The notes: generated by a model not told the origin, from the sequence alone. A stretch of 64,000 bases of DNA from Sphingobacteriales bacterium (GCA_016708305.1 JADJGB010000008.1:248001-312000), one strand, 5' to 3'; counted from the first letter of the stretch, positions 19,970 through 30,506 are shown. Made by a program: numbers and translations.

Positions 19970-22135
19970 TTAACGCATCAGCTTCAGTTCATTGATAATG
20001 TTTTTTGCACCGCCTAATTTGTCAATGCACCAAAGCACATACCTGATGTCCACATTAATGGTGCGATTGAAGGTTTTATCGAACGCTAATTTGTGGCTGA
20101 GCGCTTCATAATTTCCGTCAAAAGCCAGGCCGATCAATTCACCTTTGTTGTTCAGCACCGGTGAGCCGGAGTTGCCTCCCGTGATATCATTATTGGTGAT
20201 GAAGCCTACCACCAAGTCTTTTCTCATCGGATCGGCATACTGGCCAAAGTCTTTCTTGCGCAACAGTTCTATTTGTTTGGCAGTAAGGTCAAACTCATAA
20301 TCGCCTGGTTTGTATTTTTCCAACACACCTTTTGAGGTAGTCAGAAAATCGTAAAAAACACCATCGCGCGGGTTGTAAGGCTCCACCGAACCATAACTGA
20401 CCCTCATGGTAAAGGTAGCATCAGGATAGGTTTTTGCCGCCTGCGCCGGATTCATTTCATGTTCCCCTTTGATGTACAACCGGCCCAGATCATTATTCTT
20501 GATTTCAAACTCCTGATACAGTGGCTCATATTCAGCATTGTATCTGGCCACAAATGCGTCATAATGTCTGTATGCAGGATCATTGTTAAAAGCGGTAACA
20601 TCCGGGTTTGCAATAAATGCATTCCATCTGGCATCATTCAGAACGATGGTGTTGCCGAACACATCTGCAGCATATTTTTTGTAGGTATTATCATCGTCAA
20701 GTGATCCGTATTTCTGCGCCAGCATCTCATAAAATCCTTTAGGCTGTTGTTCTTTTGCAATATTCTGATAAAACATTCTGGTAGCTGCCGCAAAGAATTT
20801 TTCATCCGAAGGTTTATCTTCACTCAGTAGGAACGAACTTCTCATCGCCGTTGCCCTTTCAAGTGTTTTTTTCAGATTTTCTTTAGATAGAGACGGATTA
20901 TTTAAGGCGCTTCTCAGGCCGGAGAGCGCTTCCACAAATCCGATGAGCGGAGAAGCTTTAATTCCCTGAGAAATATACATTCTTTGTTTGGCATAGGGCA
21001 GCCATTTGTCATAAGCCGCTTTCCATTCGCTAAAGATATTTTCAAACTCGGGTTTCCCTTTTGCCCAGCCATTAAATTTTTCCTCGGCAGCTTTCTTTTG
21101 ACCAAAAACATCATGTTTCAGTAATTGTTTGGTTTCGCCGTCATAAAATTTCCAGTAGTTGGCAATTCCTGCATAGTTGGAAGCCAATTTTAGTTTGATG
21201 GCGGGATCTTTTACCATTTCTTCTCTCATATATTTCAAACGAACATCACGAAGCTCCACCAATGAAGGATTATTAATGTCGGTAGCCAGTTTGATTCCGT
21301 AGGAAGATTCGTAGCGGTTGGTACCGCCGGGATAGCCCCAGATCATTGCAAAACTTCCCTCTTTCACGCCTTTGAGCGAAACCGGTAAGTACCATTTTGG
21401 TTTGAGCGGCACATTGTTTACATCATAGTTGGCAGGTTTGTTATCCTTATTAGCATATACTCTGAAGATAGAGAAATCGCCGGTATGGCGCGGCCACTCC
21501 CAGTTGTCGGTGTCGCCGCCAAACTTACCGATGTTTTCGGGAGGAGTACCCACTAAACGCACGTCATTGTACCTTTCATACACAAAAACCAGGTACTGAT
21601 TTCCTTTGAAGATGGGGCTCACTCTGGCTTCAATGAATTTATCGGCATCGCTCATCCGTTTGCTGATGGCGCCCATCACTTCTCTTTGTTTAGCGGCTCT
21701 TTCTTTTCCGCTCAGGTCGGCCAGTGCATTGTTTACTTCATTACTCACATCCTCTACGCGCAGCAGAAACTGAACCGAAAGTCTGGTCTTTATTTCTTCA
21801 CCCATGTTGCGTGCATAAAAACCATCTTTCAGATAATTGTGTTCCACAGTACTGGCGCTGGCAATGGCATCGTAGCCGCAGTGGTGATTGGTGAAGATAA
21901 GACCTTTAGCGCTTACAATTTCACCGGTGCATCCGCCGCCAAAAATGATAATGGCATCTTTTAGCGAGTTTTTGTTCACACTGTACAATTGTTCTTTGGT
22001 GAGCTTCAATCCCTTTTTCACCATGTCGTTGTAAACCTGCTGGCCCAGCAACTGAGGCAGCCACATACCCTCATCGGCAATTGAATGGAGCGCGATGGAA
22101 AGCGATAAAATCAAAAAAAGTGCAATTTTTTTCAT
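19970..22135 (-). CDS. S46 family dipeptidyl-peptidase (DPP7-like)
   Basis: 721 residues with a signal peptide (ending SIADEG). The mature protein opens with the family hallmark DEGMWLPQ. The catalytic His lies in TNHHCGY (~74) and the Ser in GGNSGSPV (~653). After the Ser, FDGNYEAL has Gly at the specificity position; in DPP7 this is Gly (hydrophobic P1), in DPP11 Arg (acidic P1), so DPP7-type specificity is inferred. It acts in the periplasm to release N-terminal dipeptides during peptide feeding. A second S46 gene starts at 63916. Confidence 0.93.
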   Translation of the reverse strand: MKKIALFLILSLSIALHSIADEGMWLPQLLGQQVYNDMVKKGLKLTKEQLYSVNKNSLKDAIIIFGGGCTGEIVSAKGLIFTNHHCGYDAIASASTVEHNYLKDGFYARNMGEEIKTRLSVQFLLRVEDVSNEVNNALADLSGKERAAKQREVMGAISKRMSDADKFIEARVSPIFKGNQYLVFVYERYNDVRLVGTPPENIGKFGGDTDNWEWPRHTGDFSIFRVYANKDNKPANYDVNNVPLKPKWYLPVSLKGVKEGSFAMIWGYPGGTNRYESSYGIKLATDINNPSLVELRDVRLKYMREEMVKDPAIKLKLASNYAGIANYWKFYDGETKQLLKHDVFGQKKAAEEKFNGWAKGKPEFENIFSEWKAAYDKWLPYAKQRMYISQGIKASPLIGFVEALSGLRSALNNPSLSKENLKKTLERATAMRSSFLLSEDKPSDEKFFAAATRMFYQNIAKEQQPKGFYEMLAQKYGSLDDDNTYKKYAADVFGNTIVLNDARWNAFIANPDVTAFNNDPAYRHYDAFVARYNAEYEPLYQEFEIKNNDLGRLYIKGEHEMNPAQAAKTYPDATFTMRVSYGSVEPYNPRDGVFYDFLTTSKGVLEKYKPGDYEFDLTAKQIELLRKKDFGQYADPMRKDLVVGFITNNDITGGNSGSPVLNNKGELIGLAFDGNYEALSHKLAFDKTFNRTINVDIRYVLWCIDKLGGAKNIINELKLMR

Positions 22136-22185
22136 AAAAATGTTTTATACATAAAAAATTTGGAGTATTTCATCGTTAGAAGTTT

Positions 22186-22193
22186 CAAATTTA
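22186..22193 (-). promoter_or_regulatory. -7 box for S46 gene
   Basis: TAAATTTG on the minus strand matches TAnnTTTG, ~50 bp upstream of the start codon. Confidence 0.45.
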
Positions 22194-22261
22194 CATAGAA
22201 ATTCTTCTTCTGCCGAATTCCAATGCAAAAGAATGACAGACGGTCGTTCCTGGCAAAAAAC

Positions 22262-22608
22262 TTAGTTTTCAAATGCATTGACACGGGTAATAAAAATATG
22301 GGGATAGGCGGGGCCCATTGCAGTACAAGCCATATCCTCTTCCGGTTTTGGAGCGCGATATTCAAGGCCGATTCTTTTACCCGGAACTTTATATTGATTG
22401 CTCAGGTTGACTTCATAGCAAATATTACTTGATATGTTTTGGGAAATACCTTTGACCGGTTTGTCAAATTGGATTAAAACCGGCCGCCGCAATACGTACC
22501 CACGCCGATTATAGTGGCATTGAACCTCCTGTCCACCTTGCAGGGGCAATCTCTTTTGCAGGAAATGAATAGCAGAAAGAGGATTGTGAGAGGGAGGATT
22601 TTTTTCAT
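22262..22608 (-). CDS. Small lipoprotein of unknown function (frameshifted)
   Basis: From ATG 22608 a lipoprotein signal (LLFISCKRDC) leads into CPCKVDRRFNATIIG and TYCGGRF, then a stop. The next frame continues at once as LIQFDKPVKG...ICYEVNLSNQYKVPGKRI...ACTAMGPAYPHIFI. One base missing from the run at 22476-22479 joins them into ~115 residues. I do not recognise the family; the conserved Cys and the PGKR...R-x-P pattern look like a folded beta domain. It lies 68 bp downstream of gyrB on the same strand. Confidence 0.6.
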
Positions 22609-22675
22609 AAAACGGATTCTATTTTACAAAAATCTGAAAAGCTCAATCTTTTTTGTGGATGAATCCAGCGTATTT

Positions 22676-24655
22676 CTACACATCCAACTTCGCATACCGT
22701 GCATTGGCTTCAATAAACTCTCTGCGTGGTGCCACCTCATCACCCATCAGCATACTGAACACACGGTCGGCCTCAGCAGCGCTGTCGATGGTTACCTGCT
22801 TCAGTGTTCTGCGCTCGGGGTCCATAGTGGTTTCCCAAAGCTGTTCGGCATTCATCTCACCCAAACCTTTGTATCGCTGAATATTTACAGAGTCTTCTTT
22901 TCCGGCGCCTAATTTTTCTACCAGCGCCTTGCGTTGTTCCTCATTGTATGCATAAGCAGCTTCTTTACCTCTCTTTACCAGGTATAGTGGCGGCTGAGCC
23001 AAATACACATATCCCTGTTCCACTAATTCCTTCATGTAGCGATATACAAATGTAAGGATCAGTGTTGCAATGTGGCTTCCATCCACATCGGCATCGGTCA
23101 TGATGATGAGTTTGTGGTAACGGAGCTTGGCAATATTCAAAGCTTTAGGGTCGTCAGGTGTGCCTACAGTAACACCGAGTGCGGTGTACATATTTCTGAT
23201 TTCTTCATTTTCATAAATCTTATGCTCCATCGCCTTTTCCACGTTTAGGATTTTACCTCTCAGGGGCAAGATAGCCTGAAAACTTCTGTCGCGCCCTTGT
23301 TTGGCAGTTCCACCTGCCGAGTCTCCCTCCACGAGGTACAATTCGCATTTTTCAGGGTTACGGTCGCTACAGTCGGCAAGTTTGCCCGGCAATCCGCCTC
23401 CGCTCAAAACCGATTTTCTTTGTACTAATTCTCTTGCTTTTCGAGCTGCCGCACGTGCCTGAGCCGCCAATATGACCTTGCTAATGATATTGCGGGCATC
23501 CTTTGGGTTTTCCTCCAGATAGGCATCCAATGCACGAGAAACCGTGGAGTCCACTACACCCATTACTTCTGTATTGCCCAATTTGGTCTTGGTTTGACCT
23601 TCAAACTGAGGCTCGGGCACCTTTACCGATATGATGGCGCTCAAGCCTTCGCGAAAGTCATCACCTTCAATATTCACTTTTGCTTTTTCAAACAGGCCGT
23701 TTTTGTCGCCATAGCTTTTAAAGACCCTGGTAAGAGCGCGCCTGAAGCCCGAAACGTGAGTGCCGCCCTCAATGGTATTGATATTGTTTACATAAGAATA
23801 GATGTGCTCATTATAAGAATTATTATAGGTAAGCGCTACTTCTACCGCTACATTGGTGTTAGCGTCTAACCCTTCTACATACAGTACCTTAGGAATGAGC
23901 GACTGCCTTCCGGCGTTTTTGTCAAGCATTTCCACAAATTCCACAATTCCGCCTTCGCTGCGAAAAGTTTCGGAAATCACATTTCCGGCATCGTCTTTCT
24001 CTCTCAGGTCACTAAGGGTGATTCGTCTTCCTTTATTCAGATACGATAATTCTCTGAGACGGCCTTTTAATATATCGCGCTTATATTCTGTAGTGATAAA
24101 AATAGTGCCATCAGGCCAAAAATGTTGTCTGGTGCCTCTTTTTTCGGTTACGCCAACCTCTCTTACGTCAAATTGCGGAATTCCGATTTTGTATTCCTGC
24201 TCAAATATTTTACCCTCGCGCCAAACAGTTGTGAGCATTTTTGTACTCAGCGCATTCACACAGCTTACACCCACCCCATGCAAGCCGCCCGAAACCTTAT
24301 AAGAGCCTTTGTCGAACTTACCTCCGGCGTGCAATACTGTCATGGCTACCTGCAAGGCGCTTACGCCCTGTTTTTGATTAATACCTGTTGGGATACCACG
24401 ACCATCGTCTTCTACCGAAATAGAATTGTCTTCATGGATAGTTACGTCAATGTTTTTGCAATATCCGGCCAGCGCCTCATCTATCGAGTTGTCAACCACC
24501 TCATAAACCAAATGGTGCAGGCCCTTTTCAGAAATGTCGCCAATATACATGGCAGGTCTTTTGCGTACCGCTTCCAATCCTTCTAATACCTGAATACTAT
24601 CTGCACCATAAGACGGCTTAGATCCTGGATGGTTATCCTTTAAATCCTCACTCAT
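22676..24655 (-). CDS. gyrB: DNA gyrase subunit B
   Basis: 659 residues, intact. A GHKL ATPase domain (DNSIDEA, DDGRGIP, GGLHGVG) is followed by a transducer domain, a TOPRIM domain (EGDSAGG ~440, then DADVDGSHI) and the C-terminal QRYKGLGEMN block that contacts GyrA. GyrB supplies ATP hydrolysis for negative supercoiling. Its length is normal for short GyrB without the proteobacterial insertion. A TAnnTTTG box lies ~45 bp upstream. Confidence 0.98.
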   Translation of the reverse strand: MSEDLKDNHPGSKPSYGADSIQVLEGLEAVRKRPAMYIGDISEKGLHHLVYEVVDNSIDEALAGYCKNIDVTIHEDNSISVEDDGRGIPTGINQKQGVSALQVAMTVLHAGGKFDKGSYKVSGGLHGVGVSCVNALSTKMLTTVWREGKIFEQEYKIGIPQFDVREVGVTEKRGTRQHFWPDGTIFITTEYKRDILKGRLRELSYLNKGRRITLSDLREKDDAGNVISETFRSEGGIVEFVEMLDKNAGRQSLIPKVLYVEGLDANTNVAVEVALTYNNSYNEHIYSYVNNINTIEGGTHVSGFRRALTRVFKSYGDKNGLFEKAKVNIEGDDFREGLSAIISVKVPEPQFEGQTKTKLGNTEVMGVVDSTVSRALDAYLEENPKDARNIISKVILAAQARAAARKARELVQRKSVLSGGGLPGKLADCSDRNPEKCELYLVEGDSAGGTAKQGRDRSFQAILPLRGKILNVEKAMEHKIYENEEIRNMYTALGVTVGTPDDPKALNIAKLRYHKLIIMTDADVDGSHIATLILTFVYRYMKELVEQGYVYLAQPPLYLVKRGKEAAYAYNEEQRKALVEKLGAGKEDSVNIQRYKGLGEMNAEQLWETTMDPERRTLKQVTIDSAAEADRVFSMLMGDEVAPRREFIEANARYAKLDV

Positions 24656-24695
24656 AAATAAATCCGATTAAATATTTTTAAGTAGAAACAACTTA

Positions 24696-24703
24696 CAAAC
24701 TTA
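24696..24703 (-). promoter_or_regulatory. -7 box for gyrB
   Basis: TAAGTTTG on the minus strand matches the Bacteroidota TAnnTTTG consensus, ~43 bp from the ATG. Confidence 0.45.
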
Positions 24704-24773
24704 CGAAAAATAAAGGGATTTCAGCTTAAAAAACAGCATAAAGTTGTATCTGACTGGAGTTTCCTCTTTTTTT

Positions 24774-26068
24774 CTAATCTGGGAACAAACTGAGTTGGAA
24801 GTCATCTGACGAAATGCCAGTTTTTCCCTTGAACTTTATTTCTTCTATTCCCGTTCTCGCCTTTTTTAGCAATTCAAAAATACCATCGGCCATGGCATAT
24901 TGGAAAAAAGTAGGCACTCCAAAAAATCGTTTGCTCAATATAAAAATCTTTTGTACTGCTACTTTTAGCTTTAATGACATTCCCATATAGACACTGGTAA
25001 AGTAAGCAATAGCATGCACTAAGGCTACGGTATTTCGTATGGCAGTATAGCTTCGCACTCTTACATCTTCCAGATTATAAGACTGTTTGATATAGCGGTA
25101 GCATTCATCGCATTTCCACCGGGTAAGATACACTTCCACTACATAATAAATCGCTTTACTTTCTTTTGTATTCACTTCAAGGTTGGTAATGAGTATCATG
25201 GGGTGTTGGCCAAATCCTTTGATTACAACCGCATAAAACCACCTCTCAGGATTATTCGGCAATGCTACTTTGGTAATGCCAAATGTAATATGGATGACCG
25301 TTTCCTTTCCATCGTCAATTTTTGTTATTTGTGCCTGGTGGCAAAGGTTCATATGGCGTTCCAACCGCTCTGCCTGCACACTTATTCGTCCGCCTTTTTT
25401 ATTGGTCGTGTTTAACCATCTGTTCAGCTTTAGCCGGGTAACAAATTTGAGCCTATTGCCACTAAAGTGATTAATAATATCATCACAATCGCCCATCCGG
25501 TCAATCGCCCAAACGCCATGTGTGCCTGTTTTTTCAATAACTTTGGATATCACCTTTTTTACTTTTTCGGTACTGCTTACATAGTCTTTTTCATTGGAAG
25601 AATAGGCTTCACAGTAAACGGGGATTATTTTATTGTGCTCCAGATTGGCTGCCGTAACCTGGCATAAATGATACCCCTGTGCAGCTTCGCCTTCACTGCC
25701 ATCCCAGATGCCGCACAATTTTTCCATCGCTTTGGCGTAGGGTTTCATAATCTCCTGGGGCCGATAGAAATTACCATTTCATCGGTTATTTTATCATCGG
25801 CTAATCGTATGATTTCCGAATTAATATGGTCGGAAAAATCTTTCTCACTCAAATTGCGACTCAGCCGGTCTTCTGTTTTTATTAAAGCAATGTCTTCATG
25901 AAGACTACGCCCGATGTTGGAAAGTTTTACATCACGGCTGGCCTGTATGCCATAAAGCATCTCCCTGAAAAAACGTTTCGTGGTTTTAGAAAATGGTTTT
26001 GAAATGATTCCTGAAAATTTACTAAGTTGCGCCTTGAAACGGTTGATAGATAAAGAGTTTGTGTCCAT
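24774..26068 (-). pseudogene. IS4-family transposase (frameshifted, altered catalytic positions)
   Basis: Pieces 25745-26116 (start MDTN at 26068) and 24774-25748 join at the C4 run near 25756-25759 if one C is added. The joint then reads ISIGPQEIMKPYAKAM, where IS4 relatives usually have ISIDP, so the first catalytic Asp appears replaced by Gly. A second Asp region (WAIDRMGD) is present. The YREK signature reads Y-x2-R-x3-D-x6-K (YLTRWKCDECYRYIK) with Asp instead of Glu. Total ~431 aa. The copy may be inactive, but base errors could also explain the substitutions. Confidence 0.8.
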
Positions 26069-26172
26069 AATCGTATTAAAATGTTTGTTGGAACTGCATT
26101 TTACGAAAATGGACACACTTTTTTGAGGAAACTTTTTTCGGACAGTTTGACAGTCTTACCAAAAACCAAACC

Positions 26173-26208
26173 AAAAAAAAGGCTTGCACTTCTAAAACGG
26201 TGCAAACC
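26173..26208 (-). terminator. Terminator inside the IS4-like element, upstream of its transposase
   Basis: A 9-bp stem (26181-26189 / 26200-26208, one G-U) is followed on the minus strand by T8 (26180-26173). It would stop transcription entering the IS from the right before it reaches the transposase. Confidence 0.7.
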
Positions 26209-26303
26209 TTCACCTGATAAGGACTTTAACCTTTAATTTGCTTATTTTTGAGGAAACTCCAGTATCTGAAGCAATACCGAATAAAATAGATGAAACGGGT
26301 CGC

Positions 26304-26702
26304 TTATCTGCCTTTATAAAATGTGAGCGGGTCGCCATCAGGCAGTGAGGAGTAGAATTTTTTGATGGTAAATTTATTTTCGCCTTCAAAACTGATTTTA
26401 TAGGGCACATTTCTGTCTTTTGGATCGGCAGAGGCCATGCTGCTCAATCTGATAGAATCGCCATTACTGAAAAAACTATAACCAAAAGGAATGGCAGGTT
26501 TCCCGTTAGGGTACAAAATCATCATAGCGCCACTCTGGGTTTGTTCTTTTGTAACCAGAATGGTGTCTTTCATCCTGCTTTCCTCTACCCATAAACCCAT
26601 AAAAAGCTGCTCTTTGGTTTTGGGCGCTTTATCCTTTTTCCGGCAGCAGAAAACCAATACGAGTACCAAAAAGAGTATGACAGGGATATAATAAGTTTTC
26701 AT
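26304..26702 (-). CDS. Hypothetical lipoprotein
   Basis: 132 residues with a signal ending VFCCRKK (Cys at ~19-20), then a lipocalin-like or DUF-type beta domain (MGLWVEESRMKDTILVTKEQ, MMILYPNG, FTIKKFYSSLPDGD). The pattern of a GxW near the start followed by short strands fits small lipocalin-like lipoproteins of Bacteroidota, but I do not recognise the family. The IS4-like element lies 40 bp beyond its stop. Confidence 0.65.
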   Translation of the reverse strand: MKTYYIPVILFLVLVLVFCCRKKDKAPKTKEQLFMGLWVEESRMKDTILVTKEQTQSGAMMILYPNGKPAIPFGYSFFSNGDSIRLSSMASADPKDRNVPYKISFEGENKFTIKKFYSSLPDGDPLTFYKGR

Positions 26703-26796
26703 ATTAACCGGTTAAAGATAATAATTACACAATTACTTACATACACATACACCTATGAATATGAATGATATACCTTTTTCAAACCAAAGTGTATGG

Positions 26797-28199
26797 TTAT
26801 CGCTTCATAATCTGAGCCACAAAATCGCCCTCGGTAGCTACCTTATTGCCCACATAAACCGTGCCGCGCATTTCGCAGATACCGCGTCTTATGGGAGATA
26901 TTAATTCCATTTTTAAAATCATGGTATCGCCGGGTTTTACCATTTGCTTGAACTTGCAGTTATCTATTTTCAAAAATAGGTATCATATTCTCCTTCACCC
27001 GCTAAGTTTATGGCTAATATACCGCCACACTGCGCCAGCGCCTCTACCTGCAATACGCCGGGCATTACAGGATTGCCGGGAAAATGCCCTTGAAAATACC
27101 ATTCGTTAAAAGTTACGTTTTTTACGCCTACAATCCGATTGTCTGTCAAATCAATAATTTTATCAACCAATAAGAACGGAAAACGGTGTGGCAGGGTTTT
27201 TTCAATATAACCTAAATCGTAAACAATCGGCTGATTAGGGTCGTACTGCGGCGTGTCTTTTAAATGCTTATTTTCCTTAATATGTTGTTTAATCAGGCGG
27301 GCAAACTCTACATTGGTGCTGTGTCCGGGTCTGTTGGCAATCACACGACCCTTTACGGGGTAGCCGATAAGGGCCAGGTCGCCCACCACGTCCAGCAGCT
27401 TGTGCCTGGCCGGTTCGTTGGGGAACCTCAGTTCCAAATTATTCAGGTAGCCTTCACTTTTTACCTCAATATGTTCTTTTTTGAACACTTTTTTCAGCCT
27501 TTCTAATTCTTCGGTCTCTATTGCTCTGTCCACTACCACAATCGCATTATTGATGTCGCCGCCTTTTACTAAATTGTTGTCCAGCAGCATTTCTAATTCG
27601 TGCAAAAAGCAAAAAGTACGACATGCCGAAATTTTGTTTTTAAAATTACGCATGGTTTTTAGTTCGGCGTGTTGCGTACCAAGGACGGGAGAGTTAAAAT
27701 CAATCAAAGTGGTAATCTGGTATTCTCTGGCAGGCATAATCACCATTTCTACCCTTTTTTCTTCATTTGAAAGATAGAGATTTTCATCTATTGAGTACCA
27801 GGCCTTGGCTGCATTCTGCTCTACCACCCCTACTTCTTCAATAATTTCGATAAAAGGCATGGAACTTCCGTCCATTATGGGTACTTCGGGGCCATTTATC
27901 TCAATCAGGCAATTGTCCACACCCATACCTACCAGGGCAGCCAAAAGATGTTCTACAGTGCTTATTTTAGCGCCATTTGCTTCCAGTGTAGTGCCTCTGC
28001 TGGTATCGGTTACTAAGTCGCAGTCTGCCTTTATGATGGGTTTATTTGGCAGGTCAACCCTTTGAAACTGAAAGCCAAAACCGGCATTAGCGGGTTTCAG
28101 GGTCATGTCGGCCAGGATACCGGTATGCAGTCCGGTGCCACTGATGCTTATTGCGTTTGCAAGGGTGTGTTGTTTGTCGGGATTGAAATTATTGTCCAT
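26797..28199 (-). CDS. lpxC: LpxC-FabZ bifunctional enzyme (frameshifted near C-terminus)
   Basis: The N-terminal ~300 residues are LpxC, the zinc deacetylase committing UDP-3-O-acyl-GlcNAc to lipid A: TVEHLLAAL supplies a zinc His and PGHSTNVEF follows later. The C-terminal part is FabZ, 3-hydroxyacyl-ACP dehydratase, with HRFPFLLVD and GHFPGNPVMPGVLQVEAL holding the His/Glu pair. This fusion is typical of Bacteroidota. The frame stops at 26970, but the next frame continues (LKIDNCKFKQMVKPGDTM ... VAQIMKR) to 26797. One base is missing from the run at 26973-26977. The corrected length is ~467 aa. lpxD lies just upstream. Confidence 0.95.
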
Positions 28200-28351
28200 A
28201 TTGTTGATTTAAACAGCGCAAAGATATTTAAATTTTACCTAAATTGAATACCGTATATCGGTTTAAAGCATTAGGGATTCGTTGTAAATTATTGGTTATC
28301 AGGTTTTTAATATATAATTAAAAAATATTGCTTTCTATAAAATGCGCTGCA

Positions 28352-29386
28352 CTACACCTTCATCGCTTTGAGCACCTGCTCTAATTCTTTAATTCGTTTT
28401 TCAAGTTCAGGCAGTTTTCGGCTGATGGCCTGGCTGCGCAATGCCGAAGTGTAGTCGTAAGCGGGCGAACCGGTAACGGCCTGTCCCGGCTCCATGCTCT
28501 TGCTCACACCGCTCTGGGCATTTATTTTGGCACCATCGCCTATCTGAATATGGCCTACGATGCCTGCCTGCCCGCCTACCATCACATTTTTACCTAATTT
28601 GGTACTGCCGCTGATGCCTGCCTGCGCTGCTACAACCGAGTTGGGGCCAACCTCCACATTGTGTGCTATCTGAATCAGATTGTCTAATTTGGCGCCTTTT
28701 TTATGATGGTAGAACCAATGGTGGCACGGTCAATAGTGGCATTGGCGCCTATTTCTACATTGTCTTCTATAACCACATTGCCAATTTGGGGAACTTTGGC
28801 AAAGGTGCCGTCTGCCTGAGGTGCAAAACCAAAACCATCACTGCCTACCACCGTGCCGGCATGGATGGTAACCTGGCTGCCCACCACACAGCCCTGCATG
28901 ATTTTGGCACCGGCGTGAAGGGTGGTATTGTTGCCCACCTGCACATCATCGCCTAAAAAAACACCGGAATAAATTTTGGTATTGCTTCCCACCTTCACGT
29001 TTTCACCCAGATAGCTGAAGGCGCCTATAAACACATTTTCGCCATAAACGGCAGATTTTGAAATATAACTTGGCTCCTGAATGCCCCGGAGTTGCTGCTG
29101 CTTCAGTTCCTGATATTTTGCCAGTAGGGTTGCAAAGGCCGAATAAGCGTCATTTACCCCTTATTAAAGCCTGCATTTACAGGATTTTTTAGTTGATAGG
29201 CTTCATTGATGATGATGACGCTTGCCTTAGTTCTGTACAGGTATTCTTCGTATTTTGGATTGGCCATAAAACTCAACTGCCCATCCTGGCTTCTTCTATT
29301 TTGCCAAAAGAGGTAACCTCGCGGCAACTGTCTCCTTCTACTTTCCCATTGATCAATAATGCAATTTGCGATGCAGTAAATACCAT
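28352..29386 (-). CDS. lpxD: UDP-3-O-acylglucosamine N-acyltransferase (three frameshifts)
   Basis: Starting at ATG 29386 (MVFTASQIALLINGKVEGD), the protein is rebuilt across three single-base losses: a G run near 29280, a G run near 29157-29160 and an A6 run at 28697-28702. The rebuilt ~344 residues have the LpxD N-terminal domain (SFGKIEEA, FMANPKYEEY), a left-handed beta-helix of hexapeptide repeats (VGSNTKIYSG, IHAGTVVGSDGFGF), the catalytic His in IQIAHNVEVG, and a C-terminal helix. It adds the N-linked acyl chain in lipid A synthesis, one step after LpxC, which is encoded downstream. Confidence 0.93.
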
Positions 29387-29718
29387 AAATGCGTTTTTGT
29401 GTGTTTGCTCATCGAATTTCCTGAAATAATACAAAAGGCCTAAAAATCTCAGAATTTTTTATCTATACGAAAATAAACAAAAACTATCGAGGTTTATGCG
29501 AGAAATGGTAAGGATTTCTTAAAAGATTGATTTATCAACTGAAGGGAAACCTATTACAAACGATACCTTGTCCTGAGTTATCAACATTTCAGGCATAACA
29601 ATTACCGACACATGGTGCGTGGCATGTCTCTCACGAATTTGCTACTTGGCCAGATGGACAAATTGGTGCTAACACACTTCTCCAGCATCACTTCAGCAAG
29701 AAAAGGTTTCTTCTTTTC
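29387..29718. other. 332-bp region without a gene
   Basis: This holds the upstream region of lpxD and the downstream flank of the AbiEii pseudogene. I see no ORF with coding character and no clear hairpin. Confidence 0.4.
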
Positions 29719-30506
29719 CTATATCTGTATTTTGTTTATTTGTTCTTGTAATTCAGTCAGTCTTCTTATGAGTTCGCTAAAGTCTAAAAGTTGTCCAAAA
29801 ATCATACTGTCTTTCATTTGAGCGTAGTCCATCTCCCATTTTTTAATGATTATGTTTGGTGGAATAAAGTTGATATTTGCCGGATTATGTTTTGAATAAT
29901 CTATTCCAGAAACAGGTACAAACTTGCTACGATGTCAATCGATGGTGGTATAAAGTTCTGTATCTTGTAAAGCGATTTTTGCATATTTGGTTTGACTCAA
30001 TTTTTCAATATCTTAGAGATGCCTACTCAATCTTTCAACTCGTATTTTTTCAAGCGGTTTTTGAAATTCCTCGTACAGTAGAAATATTTTTTCAAGAAAA
30101 GTTTGTTCGGGGTTTACAATAGGAATAGTAATTGGAACGTCTGTAAAAGGATTGTCTTTATAAATTTCAGAAACAAAGGTCCAAAAGTTCGTTGCGTATA
30201 TGGCTCTTTCAATGAACGACTTCCAACTTCGACTAAAACTTCGGGTTTCAGATTCCTGTCTGTTTCGGTTAGTTTGTTGTAGTAAATTTCAATTGTTAAA
30301 GGGTCTTGGTCATGATTTTCAACTTCACGAGGCTTAACGATTACGTCTTTGAAACCCAATTCAATAAACTTATTGTTCAATTCTTCTGTAAAAACTTCCG
30401 AAATAAACTGATAGGATTTTCGTTTTAATTTTCTAATATCTACTTTTGTCAATTCACCTGAAACTTTTTTATAATTGAAACTTTTGGAAAATAGACTGTT
30501 ATTCAC
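29719..30506 (-). pseudogene. AbiEii/AbiGii-type nucleotidyltransferase toxin, decayed
   Basis: The N-terminal 130 residues (30114-30506) include VKPREVENHDQDPLTIEIYYNKL and VLVEVGSRSLKEPYTQRTF, typical of the AbiEii NTase-like toxin family. After a one-base shift in the run at 30183-30186 the family sequence continues (VSEIYKDNPF, TFLEKIFLLYEEFQKP). It is then interrupted by two in-frame stops: TAA at 30013-30015, within RHL-x-DIEKL, and TGA at 29935-29937. The end is at 29719. The substitution stops mark real decay. No AbiEi antitoxin gene is adjacent. Confidence 0.7.

Larger units (their letters stand above)
24753..26263 (-). mobile_element. IS4-like insertion sequence with 5-bp target duplication
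   Basis: Perfect 14-bp inverted repeats ACTGGAGTTTCCTC (24753-24766 and 26250-26263) are flanked on both sides by ATCTG (24748-24752 and 26264-26268). The length is 1511 bp. It contains one transposase gene and an inward-protecting terminator. The insertion lies between gyrB and a small lipoprotein gene. Confidence 0.93.

Noticed and set aside
29612..30122. Plus-strand ORFs of 69 and 81 aa
   Set aside because: They are antisense to the AbiEii pseudogene, whose protein-level similarity is clear on the other strand.
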